64,000 nt of DNA from G965215145 sp965215145 (GTDB lineage Bacteria > Bacteroidota > Rhodothermia > Rhodothermales > JANQRZ01), in NCBI GenBank assembly GCA_965215145.1, contig OZ244038.1, forward strand, positions 682,001 through 746,000, read 5' to 3'. This document shows positions 1 to 7,254 of the stretch, piece by piece (the stretch's first letter is position 1; each line of letters begins with the position of its first letter). Position numbers and translations under genes: made by a program. Under the pieces are notes generated by a model, which worked only from the letters and a program-made list of their open reading frames with translations, was not told the DNA's origin and searched no databases.

Positions 1-11
1 CCCCCGCTCGG

Positions 12-17
12 TAGCTT
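12..17 (+). promoter_or_regulatory. TAGCTT box, candidate -7 promoter element
   Basis: TAGCTT lies 12 nt before the ATG at 24. The same box recurs before other starts in the window and resembles the Bacteroidota -7 consensus TAnnTTTG. The window begins too close to judge a -33 element. If real, transcription would start at or very near the start codon. Confidence 0.35.
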
Positions 18-23
18 CCGCCC

Positions 24-1193
24 ATGCAGACGCTCATCGCCGACCTCGACACGCCCGCCCTCCTCGTCGAGCAGCGCCGGCTCGAACAGAACCTCCGCCG
101 GATGCAGGCGCGCGCCGACGAAAACGCCGTCCGCCTCCGCCCCCACACGAAGACCCACAAGTCCGTCGCGCTGGCGAGGGCGCAGCGGGAGGAGGGCGCC
201 CGCGGCCTCACCGTCGCCAAGCCCGCCGAGGCCGAGGTGTTCGCCGCCGCCGGGTTCGACGATGTCCGGCTGGCGTACACCGTCGTTGGGGAGCAGAAGT
301 GGGCGCGGCTGGCGCGGCTGATGGAGGGCGGCACGCGGGTCTCGTTCTGCGTGGACACGCTCGGCGGCGCGCGGGGTGCGGCAGAACACTTCGACGTGCG
401 GGGGATGGAGGCCGAGGTGCTGGTCGAGGTGGACACGGGGCACGGGCGCTGCGGCGTTCGGTGGGATCACCCCGAGGCCGTCGGGTTCGTCGAAGCGGTG
501 GGGGCGATGCCGGGGCTGCGGCTCGTGGGGCTGCTCACGCACGGGGGGCAGGGGTACCTCGGCCCGGCGGAGGGCGAGACCCGCGAGGCCGCGCTCGTCC
601 GCGCGATGCGGGAGGAGCGCGACCGGCTCCTCGACCTCGCCGCGCGCTGCCACGCCGCCGGCGCCCTCGCCCCCGACGCCGAGCTGTCCGTCGGCTCGAC
701 GCCGACGATGAGCCGGTTCGAGAACGCGCAGCGCGGGCCGTTCCGGATCACCGAGATCCGCCCCGGCAACTACGTCTTCCACGACGCCCAGCAGGTCGCC
801 CTCGGCGCCGCCACCCTCGACGACTGCGCCCTCACGGTGCTCGCCCAGGTCACCTCCATCCAGCCCGACGACGAGGGCGGCAGCCGGGTCTTCCTCGACG
901 CCGGCAAGAAGATCTTCACCACCGACACCGGCTTCGGCACCGACGGCTTCGGGGTCCCGCTCTACAACCCGTTCCGCATGAAGCCGCTGCCGCACGCCCG
1001 CCTCCGCGCGCTCTCCGAGGAGCACGGCTGGCTCGCCGTCCCCGGCGCCTCCACCTTCGACGTCGGCGACCGCGTGCGCGTCGTGCCGAACCACGCCTGC
1101 GTCGTCGTCAACACGGTGGACGAGGTGGCGGTCGTGGACGGGGAGGTCGTCATCGCGCGGTGGCCGGTGGACGCGCGCGGCGCCGTCCGGTAG
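24..1193 (+). CDS. DSD1-type PLP enzyme (D-serine dehydratase / D-threonine aldolase family)
   Basis: This is a fold-type III PLP enzyme of 389 residues, cytosolic by lack of a signal peptide. The N-terminal alanine-racemase-like barrel carries RPHTKTHK around residues 39-46, where the Schiff-base lysine lies. The C-terminal domain has PNHAC, with His357 and Cys359. In yeast D-serine dehydratase a His/Cys pair of this kind binds zinc, whereas D-threonine aldolases usually have His/Asp, so a dehydratase-like activity is favoured. The product would be pyruvate plus ammonia from D-serine, but substrate cannot be fixed from sequence. The ATG at 24 fits the usual family N-terminus. The gene runs six bases short of the next reading frame, a transposase remnant that is unlikely to be functionally linked. 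Confidence 0.85.
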   Translation: MQTLIADLDTPALLVEQRRLEQNLRRMQARADENAVRLRPHTKTHKSVALARAQREEGARGLTVAKPAEAEVFAAAGFDDVRLAYTVVGEQKWARLARLMEGGTRVSFCVDTLGGARGAAEHFDVRGMEAEVLVEVDTGHGRCGVRWDHPEAVGFVEAVGAMPGLRLVGLLTHGGQGYLGPAEGETREAALVRAMREERDRLLDLAARCHAAGALAPDAELSVGSTPTMSRFENAQRGPFRITEIRPGNYVFHDAQQVALGAATLDDCALTVLAQVTSIQPDDEGGSRVFLDAGKKIFTTDTGFGTDGFGVPLYNPFRMKPLPHARLRALSEEHGWLAVPGASTFDVGDRVRVVPNHACVVVNTVDEVAVVDGEVVIARWPVDARGAVR

Positions 1194-1199
1194 CGAGCC

Positions 1200-1783
1200 A
1201 TGCCGCCCCGCCGGGATCGCCGCTCGCCCCGCCTGCCGGGCTTCGACTACGCGCAGCCGGGCGCGTACTTCGTGACCGTCTGCACCGCCGGTCGCGCGTG
1301 CGTCTTCGGGGAGGTCGAGGGGGATCGGTGCGGCTGAGCGCAGAGGGCGAGATCGCCGCGGCGTGCTGGCGGGCCATCCCGGAGCATTTTCCGAACGTTC
1401 GCCTCGACGCCTCCGTGGTGATGCCGAACCACGTCCACGGGATCGTGTGCATCCTGCCGGATGACGCGCCTCCCTCCGACGCTGGCGCATCCTCCGGCCC
1501 CAGCCGTGGTAGTAGGGGCACGATATATCGTGCCCCTACGCGACGCTTCGGAGAATCGCACACCGGCCCTCTTGCCACTGTCGTCGGCACGTTCAAAGCG
1601 GCCGTAACGCGGGAGGTGAATCGGCAGCGCGGCACGCCCGGCGCCAAGCTCTGGCAGCGGAACTACTGGGAGCGCGTGCTCCGGGACGAGCGCGAGCTGC
1701 TGCTGACTCGCCGCTACATCGAGGAGAACCCACTCCGCTGGCACCTCGACCGCGAGAACCCCGCAGCGCCGGGGCCGGCCTGA
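1200..1783 (+). pseudogene. Frameshifted REP-associated tyrosine transposase (RAYT, IS200/Y1-like)
   Basis: The ATG at 1200 opens a frame reading RSPRLPGFDYAQPGAYFVTV, the typical RAYT N-terminus, but it stops at 1335-1337. The homologous continuation resumes in another frame from about 1331 (LSAEGEIAAACWRAIPEHFP) and runs to 1783. It contains the Y1-type HUH signature VVMPNHVHGIV and the tail YIEENPLRWHLDRENP. A single indel near 1326-1335 explains the break. The HUH histidines are present, but the catalytic tyrosine-bearing part looks shortened and contains an inserted palindrome at 1512-1539. RAYTs are domesticated transposases thought to spread REP hairpins, and hairpins of that kind are found in this window. 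The gene looks inactive unless the frameshift is a sequencing error. Confidence 0.8.
1512..1539. repeat. REP palindrome inside the RAYT gene
   Basis: A perfect 28-nt palindrome with arms GTAGGGGCACGATA and TATCGTGCCCCTAC. It shares the GTAGGGGC...GCCCCTAC ends with hairpins at 15509, 31253 and 49532, and partial versions at 6066 and 32910. Confidence 0.8.
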
Positions 1784-1837
1784 GCCGCCGGTATATTCCA
1801 CCCACCGTTTCTCCCCCCATCGAGACAGGCACGCGGC

Positions 1838-2590
1838 ATGGCCGGGCACAACAAGTGGTCGAAGATCAAGCGGAAGAAGGGCGTCGCCGACGCCCGCCGC
1901 TCGAAGGTGTGGGCCCGGATGGTCCGCGACATCATGATCGCCGCGCGCGAGGGTGGGGGCGACGTGTCGATGAACCCCCGGCTCGCCCTCGCCGTCGAGA
2001 AGGCGAAGGCGGAGAACATGCCGAAGGAGAACATCGAACGCGCCGTCAAGCGCGGCACCGGCGAGATCGCGGGGGCGGACTACGAGGAGATCACCTACGA
2101 GGGCTACGGCCCCGGCGGCGTCGCCGTCTTCGTGGAGTGCCTCTCGGACAACACCAACCGCACCGTCGCCGACGTCCGGCACGCCTTCACCAAGCACGGC
2201 GGCAACCTCGGCACGAGCGGCTCCGTGGGGTACCTCTTCGAGCGGAAGGGCCAGCTCGAGATCCCCGCCGAGTCCGACGGCCAATCCGTGGACGAGGACG
2301 ACCTGTTCCTCCTCGTCGCCGAGGCCGGCGCCGAAGACCTCCAGCGGGAGGACGATGCCTTCCTCGTCACCACGCCCGTGGAAGCATTCGGGGCGGTGCA
2401 GGCTGCGCTGGAGGAAGCCGGCATCGAGCCCGCCGAGGCCGAGCTGATCCGCACCCCCACGACCACGGCCACGCCCGACCCCGACGACGTCCCGAAGGTG
2501 GTCCGCTTGGTCGAGGCGCTCGACGACCTCCAGGACGTGCAGAACGTCTTCACCACGCTCGACGAGGAGACGCTGGCCTCGCTCGCATAG
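1838..2590 (+). CDS. yebC: YebC/PmpR family regulator (TACO1 family)
   Basis: This 250-residue protein starts MAGHNKWSKIKRKKGVADAR, the hallmark of the YebC family. It continues with the conserved VEKAKAENMPKENIERAVKRG and YEGYGPGGVAVFVECL segments, and its length is normal. Family members bind DNA as regulators or act on ribosomes stalled at proline-rich stretches, and the two roles cannot be separated here. The ATG at 1838 is preceded by GTATATTCC around 1792, a possible -7 type box. ruvC follows about 70 bp downstream, an arrangement (yebC-ruvC) common in bacteria, so co-transcription is likely. Confidence 0.95.
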   Translation: MAGHNKWSKIKRKKGVADARRSKVWARMVRDIMIAAREGGGDVSMNPRLALAVEKAKAENMPKENIERAVKRGTGEIAGADYEEITYEGYGPGGVAVFVECLSDNTNRTVADVRHAFTKHGGNLGTSGSVGYLFERKGQLEIPAESDGQSVDEDDLFLLVAEAGAEDLQREDDAFLVTTPVEAFGAVQAALEEAGIEPAEAELIRTPTTTATPDPDDVPKVVRLVEALDDLQDVQNVFTTLDEETLASLA

Positions 2591-2592
2591 GA

Positions 2593-2659
2593 GATGGGGA
2601 GTGGGAGATGGGATGCGGGGCTCGGCCCCCCATCTCCCATATCCCGCATCCCATTCCCC
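2593..2659. repeat. Imperfect inverted repeat between yebC and ruvC
   Basis: GGGAGATGGG (2603-2612) can pair with CCCATCTCCC (2629-2638), and GGGATGCGGG (2610-2619) with CCCGCATCCC (2643-2652). The two pairings overlap and so exclude one another. There is no T-run, so it is not a standard intrinsic terminator. Confidence 0.55.
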
Positions 2660-3193
2660 ATGATTGTTCTCGGCATCGACCCCGGCACGCGGCACACCGG
2701 CTTCGGCGTGATCGAGGCCGAGGGGCGCGCGGAGACGGTGCTCGATTACGGTAGCCTGGCCCCGCCCGCGAAGGCCGACCTGATGGTCCGTCTCCAGCAG
2801 ATCGGCGAGGGCGTGGACGCGCTGATCGGGAAGTTCAGGCCCGACGAGCTCGCCATCGAGATGCCGTTCATGGGGAAGAACGCGCAGGCGATGCTGAAGC
2901 TCGGGCAGGTCCAGGGGTTCGTGATGAAGGCGGCGCTCGACCACCAGATCCCCGTCACGCAGTACGCCCCCCGCGAGATCAAGAAGGCCGTCGTCGGGAG
3001 CGGCTCGGCGGCGAAGGAGCAGGTCTGGTACATGGTCCAGCAGCAGCTCCGCCTCACCGACGACCGCGGCCTCGACGCCTCCGACGCCCTCGCCGTCGCG
3101 CTCTGCCACCTCCACCGCACCGAGCGCGGCCCGGCGGCGAAGTTCAAGGACTGGGCGAGCTTCGTCGCCGCCAACCCCGGCCGGGTCCGGTAG
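2660..3193 (+). CDS. ruvC: Holliday junction resolvase RuvC
   Basis: RuvC cuts Holliday junctions with RuvAB during recombinational repair. The protein is 177 residues, close to the family norm. The four catalytic acids are visible: Asp7 in GIDPGT, Glu67 in AIEMPF, and Asp139 and Asp142 in LDASDALAVALCH. The start is the ATG at 2660, because translation from it begins at the expected MIVLGIDPGT and upstream codons would add only hairpin sequence. The last 33 codons and the stop are duplicated downstream at 3918-4031. This copy is the intact one. Confidence 0.96.
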   Translation: MIVLGIDPGTRHTGFGVIEAEGRAETVLDYGSLAPPAKADLMVRLQQIGEGVDALIGKFRPDELAIEMPFMGKNAQAMLKLGQVQGFVMKAALDHQIPVTQYAPREIKKAVVGSGSAAKEQVWYMVQQQLRLTDDRGLDASDALAVALCHLHRTERGPAAKFKDWASFVAANPGRVR

Positions 3194-3204
3194 ACGGTGG
3201 ACGG
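3092..3204 (+). repeat. Direct repeat copy 1: ruvC 3' end
   Basis: From GCCGTCGCG at 3092 to ACGGTGGACGG at 3204, this stretch covers the last third of ruvC plus 11 nt after its stop. It is repeated almost exactly at 3918-4031, with one T/C substitution and one extra G next to the stop codon. The two copies enclose the PIN module. Confidence 0.95.
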
Positions 3205-3221
3205 GGGCATGGCGGGACCAG

Positions 3222-3227
3222 TAGCTT
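3222..3227 (+). promoter_or_regulatory. TAGCTT box before the PIN toxin gene
   Basis: TAGCTT lies 12 nt before the GTG start at 3234, the same distance as at the first gene of the window. This suggests a promoter inside the inserted segment and a nearly leaderless transcript. No clear TTG is seen at the -33 distance. Confidence 0.35.
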
Positions 3228-3233
3228 CCCCAC

Positions 3234-3716
3234 GTGAAGTCGTCACTCTACATCGAGACCTCCGTCGTCAGCTACCTCACGGCTCGTCCCAGCCGCGACC
3301 TCATCACCGCTGCCCGTCAGCAACTCACGGTGCTGTGGTGGGCCACCCGGAGGTCGAGGTACGACCTGTTCGTCTCGCCCCTCGTTCTAGAGGAGGCAGA
3401 GCTGGGGGACGCATCGGCCGCCGCCGCCCGGCTCGCGGTGCTGCGGGACCTCGCCCTCGTCACGCCGTCATCCGAGGCCGACGTGCTGGCCGAGACGCTG
3501 ATGCGCGAGACGCCCCTGCCGGACAAGGCCGCAGCCGACGCCGTGCATATCGCGGTGGCGACCACGTCCGGAGCGGAGTACCTGCTGACCTGGAACTTCA
3601 GGCACATCGCCAACCCGGTGCTGCGGGAGCATATTGGTCGGATCTGCCGTAGAACTGGGTACGACCCGCCAACGCTATGCACCCCCGAGGATCTCCTCGA
3701 AGGAACGACGCCATGA
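3234..3716 (+). CDS. PIN-domain protein, probable type II toxin ribonuclease
   Basis: 160 residues of PIN-domain type. It starts SLYIETSVVSYLTARPS, in which the first acid is replaced or shifted (IETS in place of the usual D-T/S-x). Further acidic positions are the Glu residues of VLEEAELGD and the Asp in DAVHIAVATTSGAEYLLTWNFRHI, the last being a typical PIN C-terminal core. PIN toxins cut RNA in a metal-dependent way. The start is the GTG at 3234. The stop overlaps the next gene's ATG (ATGA at 3713-3716), so the two are translationally coupled. Here the toxin precedes the partner, the reverse of many VapBC pairs. The pair lies between two copies of the ruvC 3' end. Confidence 0.8.
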   Translation: MKSSLYIETSVVSYLTARPSRDLITAARQQLTVLWWATRRSRYDLFVSPLVLEEAELGDASAAAARLAVLRDLALVTPSSEADVLAETLMRETPLPDKAAADAVHIAVATTSGAEYLLTWNFRHIANPVLREHIGRICRRTGYDPPTLCTPEDLLEGTTP

Positions 3717-3916
3717 TCCCTGACCACCTCGACGCCCCTCCCGACGTCCAGCAGGACGAGGTGATCGCAGAGGTTCGGGCCAACCGGGAGGCATATGCGG
3801 CCCGCTTCGATTACGACGTGCGGGCGATCCTACGCCGTTCCCGCGAGCGGGCGGCGCGGTGCGAAGGAGGGGCCGAGACCCGCGAACCGAGGCGTATGGA
3901 GCCTGGAGCCGCCTGA
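3713..3916 (+). CDS. Small partner protein of the PIN toxin (putative antitoxin)
   Basis: 67 residues, coupled to the toxin by ATGA overlap. The core (DEVIAEVRANREAYAARFDY then DVRAILRRSRER) resembles short proteins often found beside PIN genes, where a helix binds or occludes the toxin. No ribbon-helix-helix or AbrB motif is obvious. The last dozen residues (TREPRRMEPGAA) run up to the edge of the downstream ruvC repeat and may be newly acquired sequence. The antitoxin role is inferred from context alone. Confidence 0.6.
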   Translation: MIPDHLDAPPDVQQDEVIAEVRANREAYAARFDYDVRAILRRSRERAARCEGGAETREPRRMEPGAA

Positions 3917-3917
3917 T

Positions 3918-4031
3918 GCCGTCGCGCTCCGCCACCTCCACCGCACCGAGCGCGGCCCGGCGGCGAAGTTCAAGGACTGGGCGAGCTTCGTCGCCGCCAA
4001 CCCCGGCCGGGTCCGGTGAGACGGTGGACGG
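3918..4031 (+). repeat. Direct repeat copy 2: duplicated ruvC 3' end
   Basis: A 114-nt near-identical copy of 3092-3204, detached from any ruvC start and so non-functional as a gene. It begins two bases after the stop of the small PIN partner. It differs by one substitution (CTCCGCC for CTCTGCC) and one inserted base (TGAG for TAG), which points to a fairly recent duplication. Confidence 0.95.
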
Positions 4032-4074
4032 CGAGACAGTGGAACAGCAGCTGCCTGCACTCTGCCCGACACTG

Positions 4075-4635
4075 ATGCGTGAACAGAGCTCACAGCGCAA
4101 GACGCTCGCGAGTGAGTACGCCCGACGCCACGGCTTCGCCCTTGAAGCCGTGGTCGCGCGGATCGAAGCGAGGCGCCTCAATGGCGTCTTCGAGGATGGC
4201 CGGTGGTACGTCGTAGAACAGACGGCGGTGCGCGAGGTCAAGCAGAACCCTCGCCCCAAGCCGAGCACTCAGGTTCCAGGTCTGTGGGTCGGTGCAGACG
4301 TACTCGTCGCCGTGAGTACCCTCTGCGGATCGGTCGCCGCTTGGCGTCGCTGGGGCACTGATCGCGACGTGGAGCCTTTACTCTTACTCCTCCTGATGAC
4401 TGCAGTCGGGGCATGTCTTGCGATCTACGAGCGGCAGGCGAATGCCTCGGATTGGGCAAGGCTACGAGAACAGAAGGAGCGGCGGCGACGGCCTCGACGG
4501 TTGTACCGCCCGGCCGGAGAGGTGTCAGAGTTGGGGTTCGCTTCCCTTCAGAACCATGTGCGGCGCACAATGCTACTGATGATAGCGACCAGGCTCGTCA
4601 ACCCCTTCGCGGCTGCTATCCTCGTTTGCGGCTGA
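4075..4635 (+). CDS. Membrane protein of unknown function with HTH-like N-terminus
   Basis: Not recognised as a named family. From the ATG at 4075 it is 186 residues. Residues 10-48 (RKTLASEYARRHGFALEAVV then ARIEARRLNGVFEDGRWYVV) look like a short excisionase/MerR-like winged helix ending in the typical DGRWYV strand. Two hydrophobic stretches follow at roughly residues 70-90 and 100-120 (VEPLLLLLLMTAVGACLAIY), then an arginine-rich loop and a third hydrophobic end (MLLMIATRLVNPFAAAILVC). It lies after the duplicated ruvC end, is less GC-rich than its neighbours, and may have arrived with the PIN module. Earlier in-frame starts would begin inside the repeat. Confidence 0.55.
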   Translation: MREQSSQRKTLASEYARRHGFALEAVVARIEARRLNGVFEDGRWYVVEQTAVREVKQNPRPKPSTQVPGLWVGADVLVAVSTLCGSVAAWRRWGTDRDVEPLLLLLLMTAVGACLAIYERQANASDWARLREQKERRRRPRRLYRPAGEVSELGFASLQNHVRRTMLLMIATRLVNPFAAAILVCG

Positions 4636-4682
4636 GTTCCGCCCGCAGGCGCTGTCGCTAAAGCCGTCTACCGTTCTCGGAC

Positions 4683-4961
4683 CTACCGTCCCCGCTCCTC
4701 GTCGCGCACGCGGACGGTCATCGCCACCTCGTCGCGGTCGAGGGCGCGCCCGCTGAGGAGCCACGCGAGCTCGGCGATCTGGCGGTCCTTCTCCGGCGCC
4801 TGCCCCCACTCCGGGTGCGCCTGCTCGATCAGACCCACGAGGATGCGGAGGTACGGGTAGCGCGCCTCCGGCTCGTCCTTCTCCGCAATGGCCTGCGCGA
4901 AGAGCTGCGTGTTCCGACCGACCTGGCGGTCGAGGATCTTGGTCTCGTAGGTGACGGGCAT
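4683..4961 (-). CDS. Small conserved protein, probable DUF4290 type
   Basis: 92 residues beginning PVTYETKILDRQVGRNTQLF, followed by AYPYLRIL-like helical sequence and HPEWGQAPEKDRQIAELAWL. The invariant-looking GRN and HPE positions match what I recall of DUF4290, a short helical protein of Bacteroidota of unknown role, though this copy is shorter. There is no signal peptide or membrane segment. It is transcribed away from the next gene, with both starts facing a 130-bp spacer. The assignment rests on motif memory only. Confidence 0.6.
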   Translation of the reverse strand: MPVTYETKILDRQVGRNTQLFAQAIAEKDEPEARYPYLRILVGLIEQAHPEWGQAPEKDRQIAELAWLLSGRALDRDEVAMTVRVRDEERGR

Positions 4962-5090
4962 CGGAGGGGAGGGGGTAGAAGGGGGAGATTAACGCGGAGG
5001 CCACGGGGGAGGGTTCGGCCGCGCTCTGGAACGGTTGTAGCTTCGAGCAGAAACGCCCTTTCAGACACCCGTAGCCCCGCGCCCTGCCCG

Positions 5091-5378
5091 ATGGAGCCGG
5101 CCGCCTTCCGACGCCGCCGCAAGCCCGCCTACCGGCTGGAGATCCTGCCGGTCGTGCCGCCGTACTTCCGGCGGGCGCGGACGAGCAGCCTGCACCGCGG
5201 GGAACTCGTCTACTACGGCCCCATGCCCGCGTTCTACGGCATCGGCGAGGTCGTCCACGTCGCCGAGCGGCACGTCGTCGTGGACTTCCGGGGGACGGGC
5301 GACTTCGGGGTCCACGAGGAGGTCATGGAGCCGCAGTACCTGCTCCCCATCCCCGACGACCGGCGGGACCTCCTGTAG
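5091..5378 (+). CDS. Hypothetical protein, 95 residues
   Basis: No family recognised. The protein starts with a basic stretch (AAFRRRRKPAYRLEILPVVP), contains RGELVYYGPMPAFYGIGEVV and a beta-rich stretch VAERHVVVDFRGTGDFGVHE, and ends in an acidic, proline-containing tail. It could be a small beta-barrel (SH3/KOW-like) fold. A TAGCTT box sits at 5038-5043, about 50 nt before the ATG. The next gene begins 8 bp after its stop. Confidence 0.55.
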   Translation: MEPAAFRRRRKPAYRLEILPVVPPYFRRARTSSLHRGELVYYGPMPAFYGIGEVVHVAERHVVVDFRGTGDFGVHEEVMEPQYLLPIPDDRRDLL

Positions 5379-5386
5379 GTCGGCCC

Positions 5387-6025
5387 GTGGAAAGGCGGAC
5401 GAGCGGGGTGTTGCGTAGCGCGTGGTGCGAATTTCTCCTCCTGCCCGCCTGCGCCGAGCCCGAGCCGGCGGCGCCCGGCCGCTTCACCACGCCGACGCTC
5501 TCCGTCGAGGACGGCCGGATCGACGACTTCGAGGTGCGGCCGGTCTCGTGGGAGGCGTGGCACGCCGTCCTGGTCGAGGGCCGCACCCGCGCCGACTTCG
5601 CGCTCGCCGAGGGCGGGGCGACGCCGGCCTCCGGGTACCACCTCGCCGCCGACCTCGTCCGCCCGGAGAATCCCGAGCCCGCCGACGTGGCCGGCGTGAT
5701 CGCCCGGCTCGCTGACGGCCAGGGCCGCGACGTGTCCGGCTTCGATGGCATTGAACTGTGGCTGCGAGCGACGCCGGGGACGTACATCGTCCAGCTCGGC
5801 AGCGCCCGCATCTCTGACTTCGACCACTTCAACGGGTACGTCGAGGTCCGCGCCGAGGGGTGGGAGCGGTACCGGCTCCCGTTCTCGGCGTTCGGGCAGG
5901 AGGGGTTCGGCGAGGCGGTGGCGTGGACGGGCCGCGACGTGACGCACCTCGCCGTCTTCGGCCTCGCTCCCGGCTCCTCGACGCTGGCGCTCGACGACGT
6001 GCGGTTCTACCGGGAGGCTCCCTAG
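5387..6025 (+). CDS. Putative lipoprotein with CIA30/carbohydrate-binding-like domain
   Basis: 212 residues. A short hydrophobic run FLLLPAC around residues 16-22 looks like a lipobox, although the signal is unusually short and interrupted by charged residues. The start (GTG 5387, or TTG/GTG codons to 5411) is therefore uncertain, or an upstream frameshift is possible. The body (IDDFEVRPVSWEAWHAVLVE, then YHLAADLVRP, FDGIELWLRATPGTYIVQLG, VAWTGRDVTHLAVFGLAPGS and LALDDVRFYRE) is a jelly-roll pattern like CIA30-type domains that often bind carbohydrate. The location is presumably periplasmic or surface. Confidence 0.6.
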   Translation: MERRTSGVLRSAWCEFLLLPACAEPEPAAPGRFTTPTLSVEDGRIDDFEVRPVSWEAWHAVLVEGRTRADFALAEGGATPASGYHLAADLVRPENPEPADVAGVIARLADGQGRDVSGFDGIELWLRATPGTYIVQLGSARISDFDHFNGYVEVRAEGWERYRLPFSAFGQEGFGEAVAWTGRDVTHLAVFGLAPGSSTLALDDVRFYREAP

Positions 6026-6065
6026 GGGTATGCAGGGGTACGCCGCCTGCTGCCACCCCTCGGCA

Positions 6066-6089
6066 GGGCGCAATACATAGCGCCCCTAC
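6066..6089. repeat. Degenerate REP hairpin between lipoprotein and ABC genes
   Basis: GGGCGC (6066-6071) pairs with GCGCCC (6080-6085) around AATACATA, and the right end runs on into CTAC as in the other REP copies. The left GTAG end is decayed. A further TAGGGG...GGGGTAC pair at 6023-6041 overlaps the stop of the preceding gene. Confidence 0.6.
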
Positions 6090-6227
6090 GGGCTCGCCGC
6101 GTGGCCCCGTCGCCGCCCCTCCATCTTCTGTCCTCTGTTCACCGTCCTCCGTTCACCGCCCCCTGTAACTTCCGGCCAGCCCGCTCGAAAGAGGGGCCAC
6201 GGTTCTCCAATTCATCCCCCTGCTCCC

Positions 6228-7169
6228 GTGTCCCACCCCCTCGTCGTCAGCGGCGTGACGAAGCGGTACGGCGACTTCCTCGCCGTCGACCGCGTCTCGT
6301 TCGAGGCCGAGCCCGGCCGGATCTTCGGGGTCCTCGGCCCCAACGGCGCCGGCAAGACCTCGACGATCCGGATGGTCACCTACATCACCGTCCCGGACGA
6401 GGGGCGGATCACGTTCGGCGGGCGGGAGGTCGGCCCCGAGACGCAGCGGGTGATGGGGTACCTCCCGGAGGAGCGCGGGCTCTACAAGAAGATGCGCGTC
6501 GGCGAGCAGCTCGTCTACCTCGGCCAGCTCAAGGGGCTCTCGACGGCCAACGCCTCCGCCGCGGCGAAGCGCTGGCTCGACCGGCTCGGCGCGGCCGACT
6601 GGTACGGGAAGAAGGTCGAGGAGTTGAGCAAGGGGATGCAGCAGAAGGTGCAGTTCATCGCCACCGTCCTCCACGACCCGGAGCTCTGCATCTTCGACGA
6701 GCCGTTCTCCGGCCTCGACCCGATCAACGCCGCGCTGCTACAGGACATCGTGCTGGAGCTCCGCGAGGCCGGCAAGACGATCCTGTTCGCCTCGCACCGG
6801 ATGGAGCAGGTGGAGCAGCTCTGCGACGACCTCTTCCTGATCGCCCGCGGGCGGGAGGTGCTCCACGGCCCGCTCCGCGAGGTCAAGCGCCAGTTCGGGA
6901 AGAACACCGTCAACCTCTCGTTCACCGGCTCCGACGCCTTCCTCGACGCGCTCGAAGGCGAGGGGGCCGTGCGCATCCTCAACCGCACGAGCGGCAGCGC
7001 CGAGGTCCGCCTCCTCGACGGGACGCCGGCCCGCGCCGTCGCCGAGCGCGCCCTCACCACCGTGGACGACCTCTACCGGATGGAGCTCGCCGAGCCGCCG
7101 CTCTCCGAGATCTTCGTGATGGCGGTTAATGGGCAGCAGCCGGCAGAGCCGGCCGGTCATGAGCTGTGA
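6228..7169 (+). CDS. ABC transporter ATPase (NatA type)
   Basis: 313 residues from a GTG start at 6228. The nucleotide-binding domain shows Walker A GPNGAGKTS, the signature LSKGMQQKVQ, Walker B LCIFDEPFSGLDP and the switch histidine in FASHRMEQ. The C-terminal 80 residues match the DUF4162-like extension common in ATPases paired with NatB-type permeases. It should power an exporter with the permease that follows about 85 bp later. The substrate is not predictable; family members export sodium, lipids or drugs. A TAACTT box at 6166-6171 is a possible promoter element. Confidence 0.92.
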   Translation: MSHPLVVSGVTKRYGDFLAVDRVSFEAEPGRIFGVLGPNGAGKTSTIRMVTYITVPDEGRITFGGREVGPETQRVMGYLPEERGLYKKMRVGEQLVYLGQLKGLSTANASAAAKRWLDRLGAADWYGKKVEELSKGMQQKVQFIATVLHDPELCIFDEPFSGLDPINAALLQDIVLELREAGKTILFASHRMEQVEQLCDDLFLIARGREVLHGPLREVKRQFGKNTVNLSFTGSDAFLDALEGEGAVRILNRTSGSAEVRLLDGTPARAVAERALTTVDDLYRMELAEPPLSEIFVMAVNGQQPAEPAGHEL

Positions 7170-7239
7170 GTCTTGAGTCGTGAGGCCGAACGCCGCGCTG
7201 CTCGCACTGAGGGACAAGAAGACTCATCACTCATAACTC
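7167..7239. repeat. Imperfect inverted repeat between the ABC genes
   Basis: TGAGTCTTGAGTCGTGAG (7167-7184) is an imperfect inverse of sequence at 7222-7239. It lies in the 85-bp gap inside the presumed operon and could stabilise or separate the two coding regions. A short related string (TGAGTCGTGAGTTA) occurs near 38390. Confidence 0.45.
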
Positions 7240-7254
7240 ACCACCCACAACTCC

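Noticed and set aside
299..1200. Frame overlapping the PLP enzyme gene, joined to the second half of the RAYT
   Set aside because: The first 300 codons are Arg/Ala/Gly noise in the wrong frame of the PLP gene. Only the part after 1331 has family similarity.
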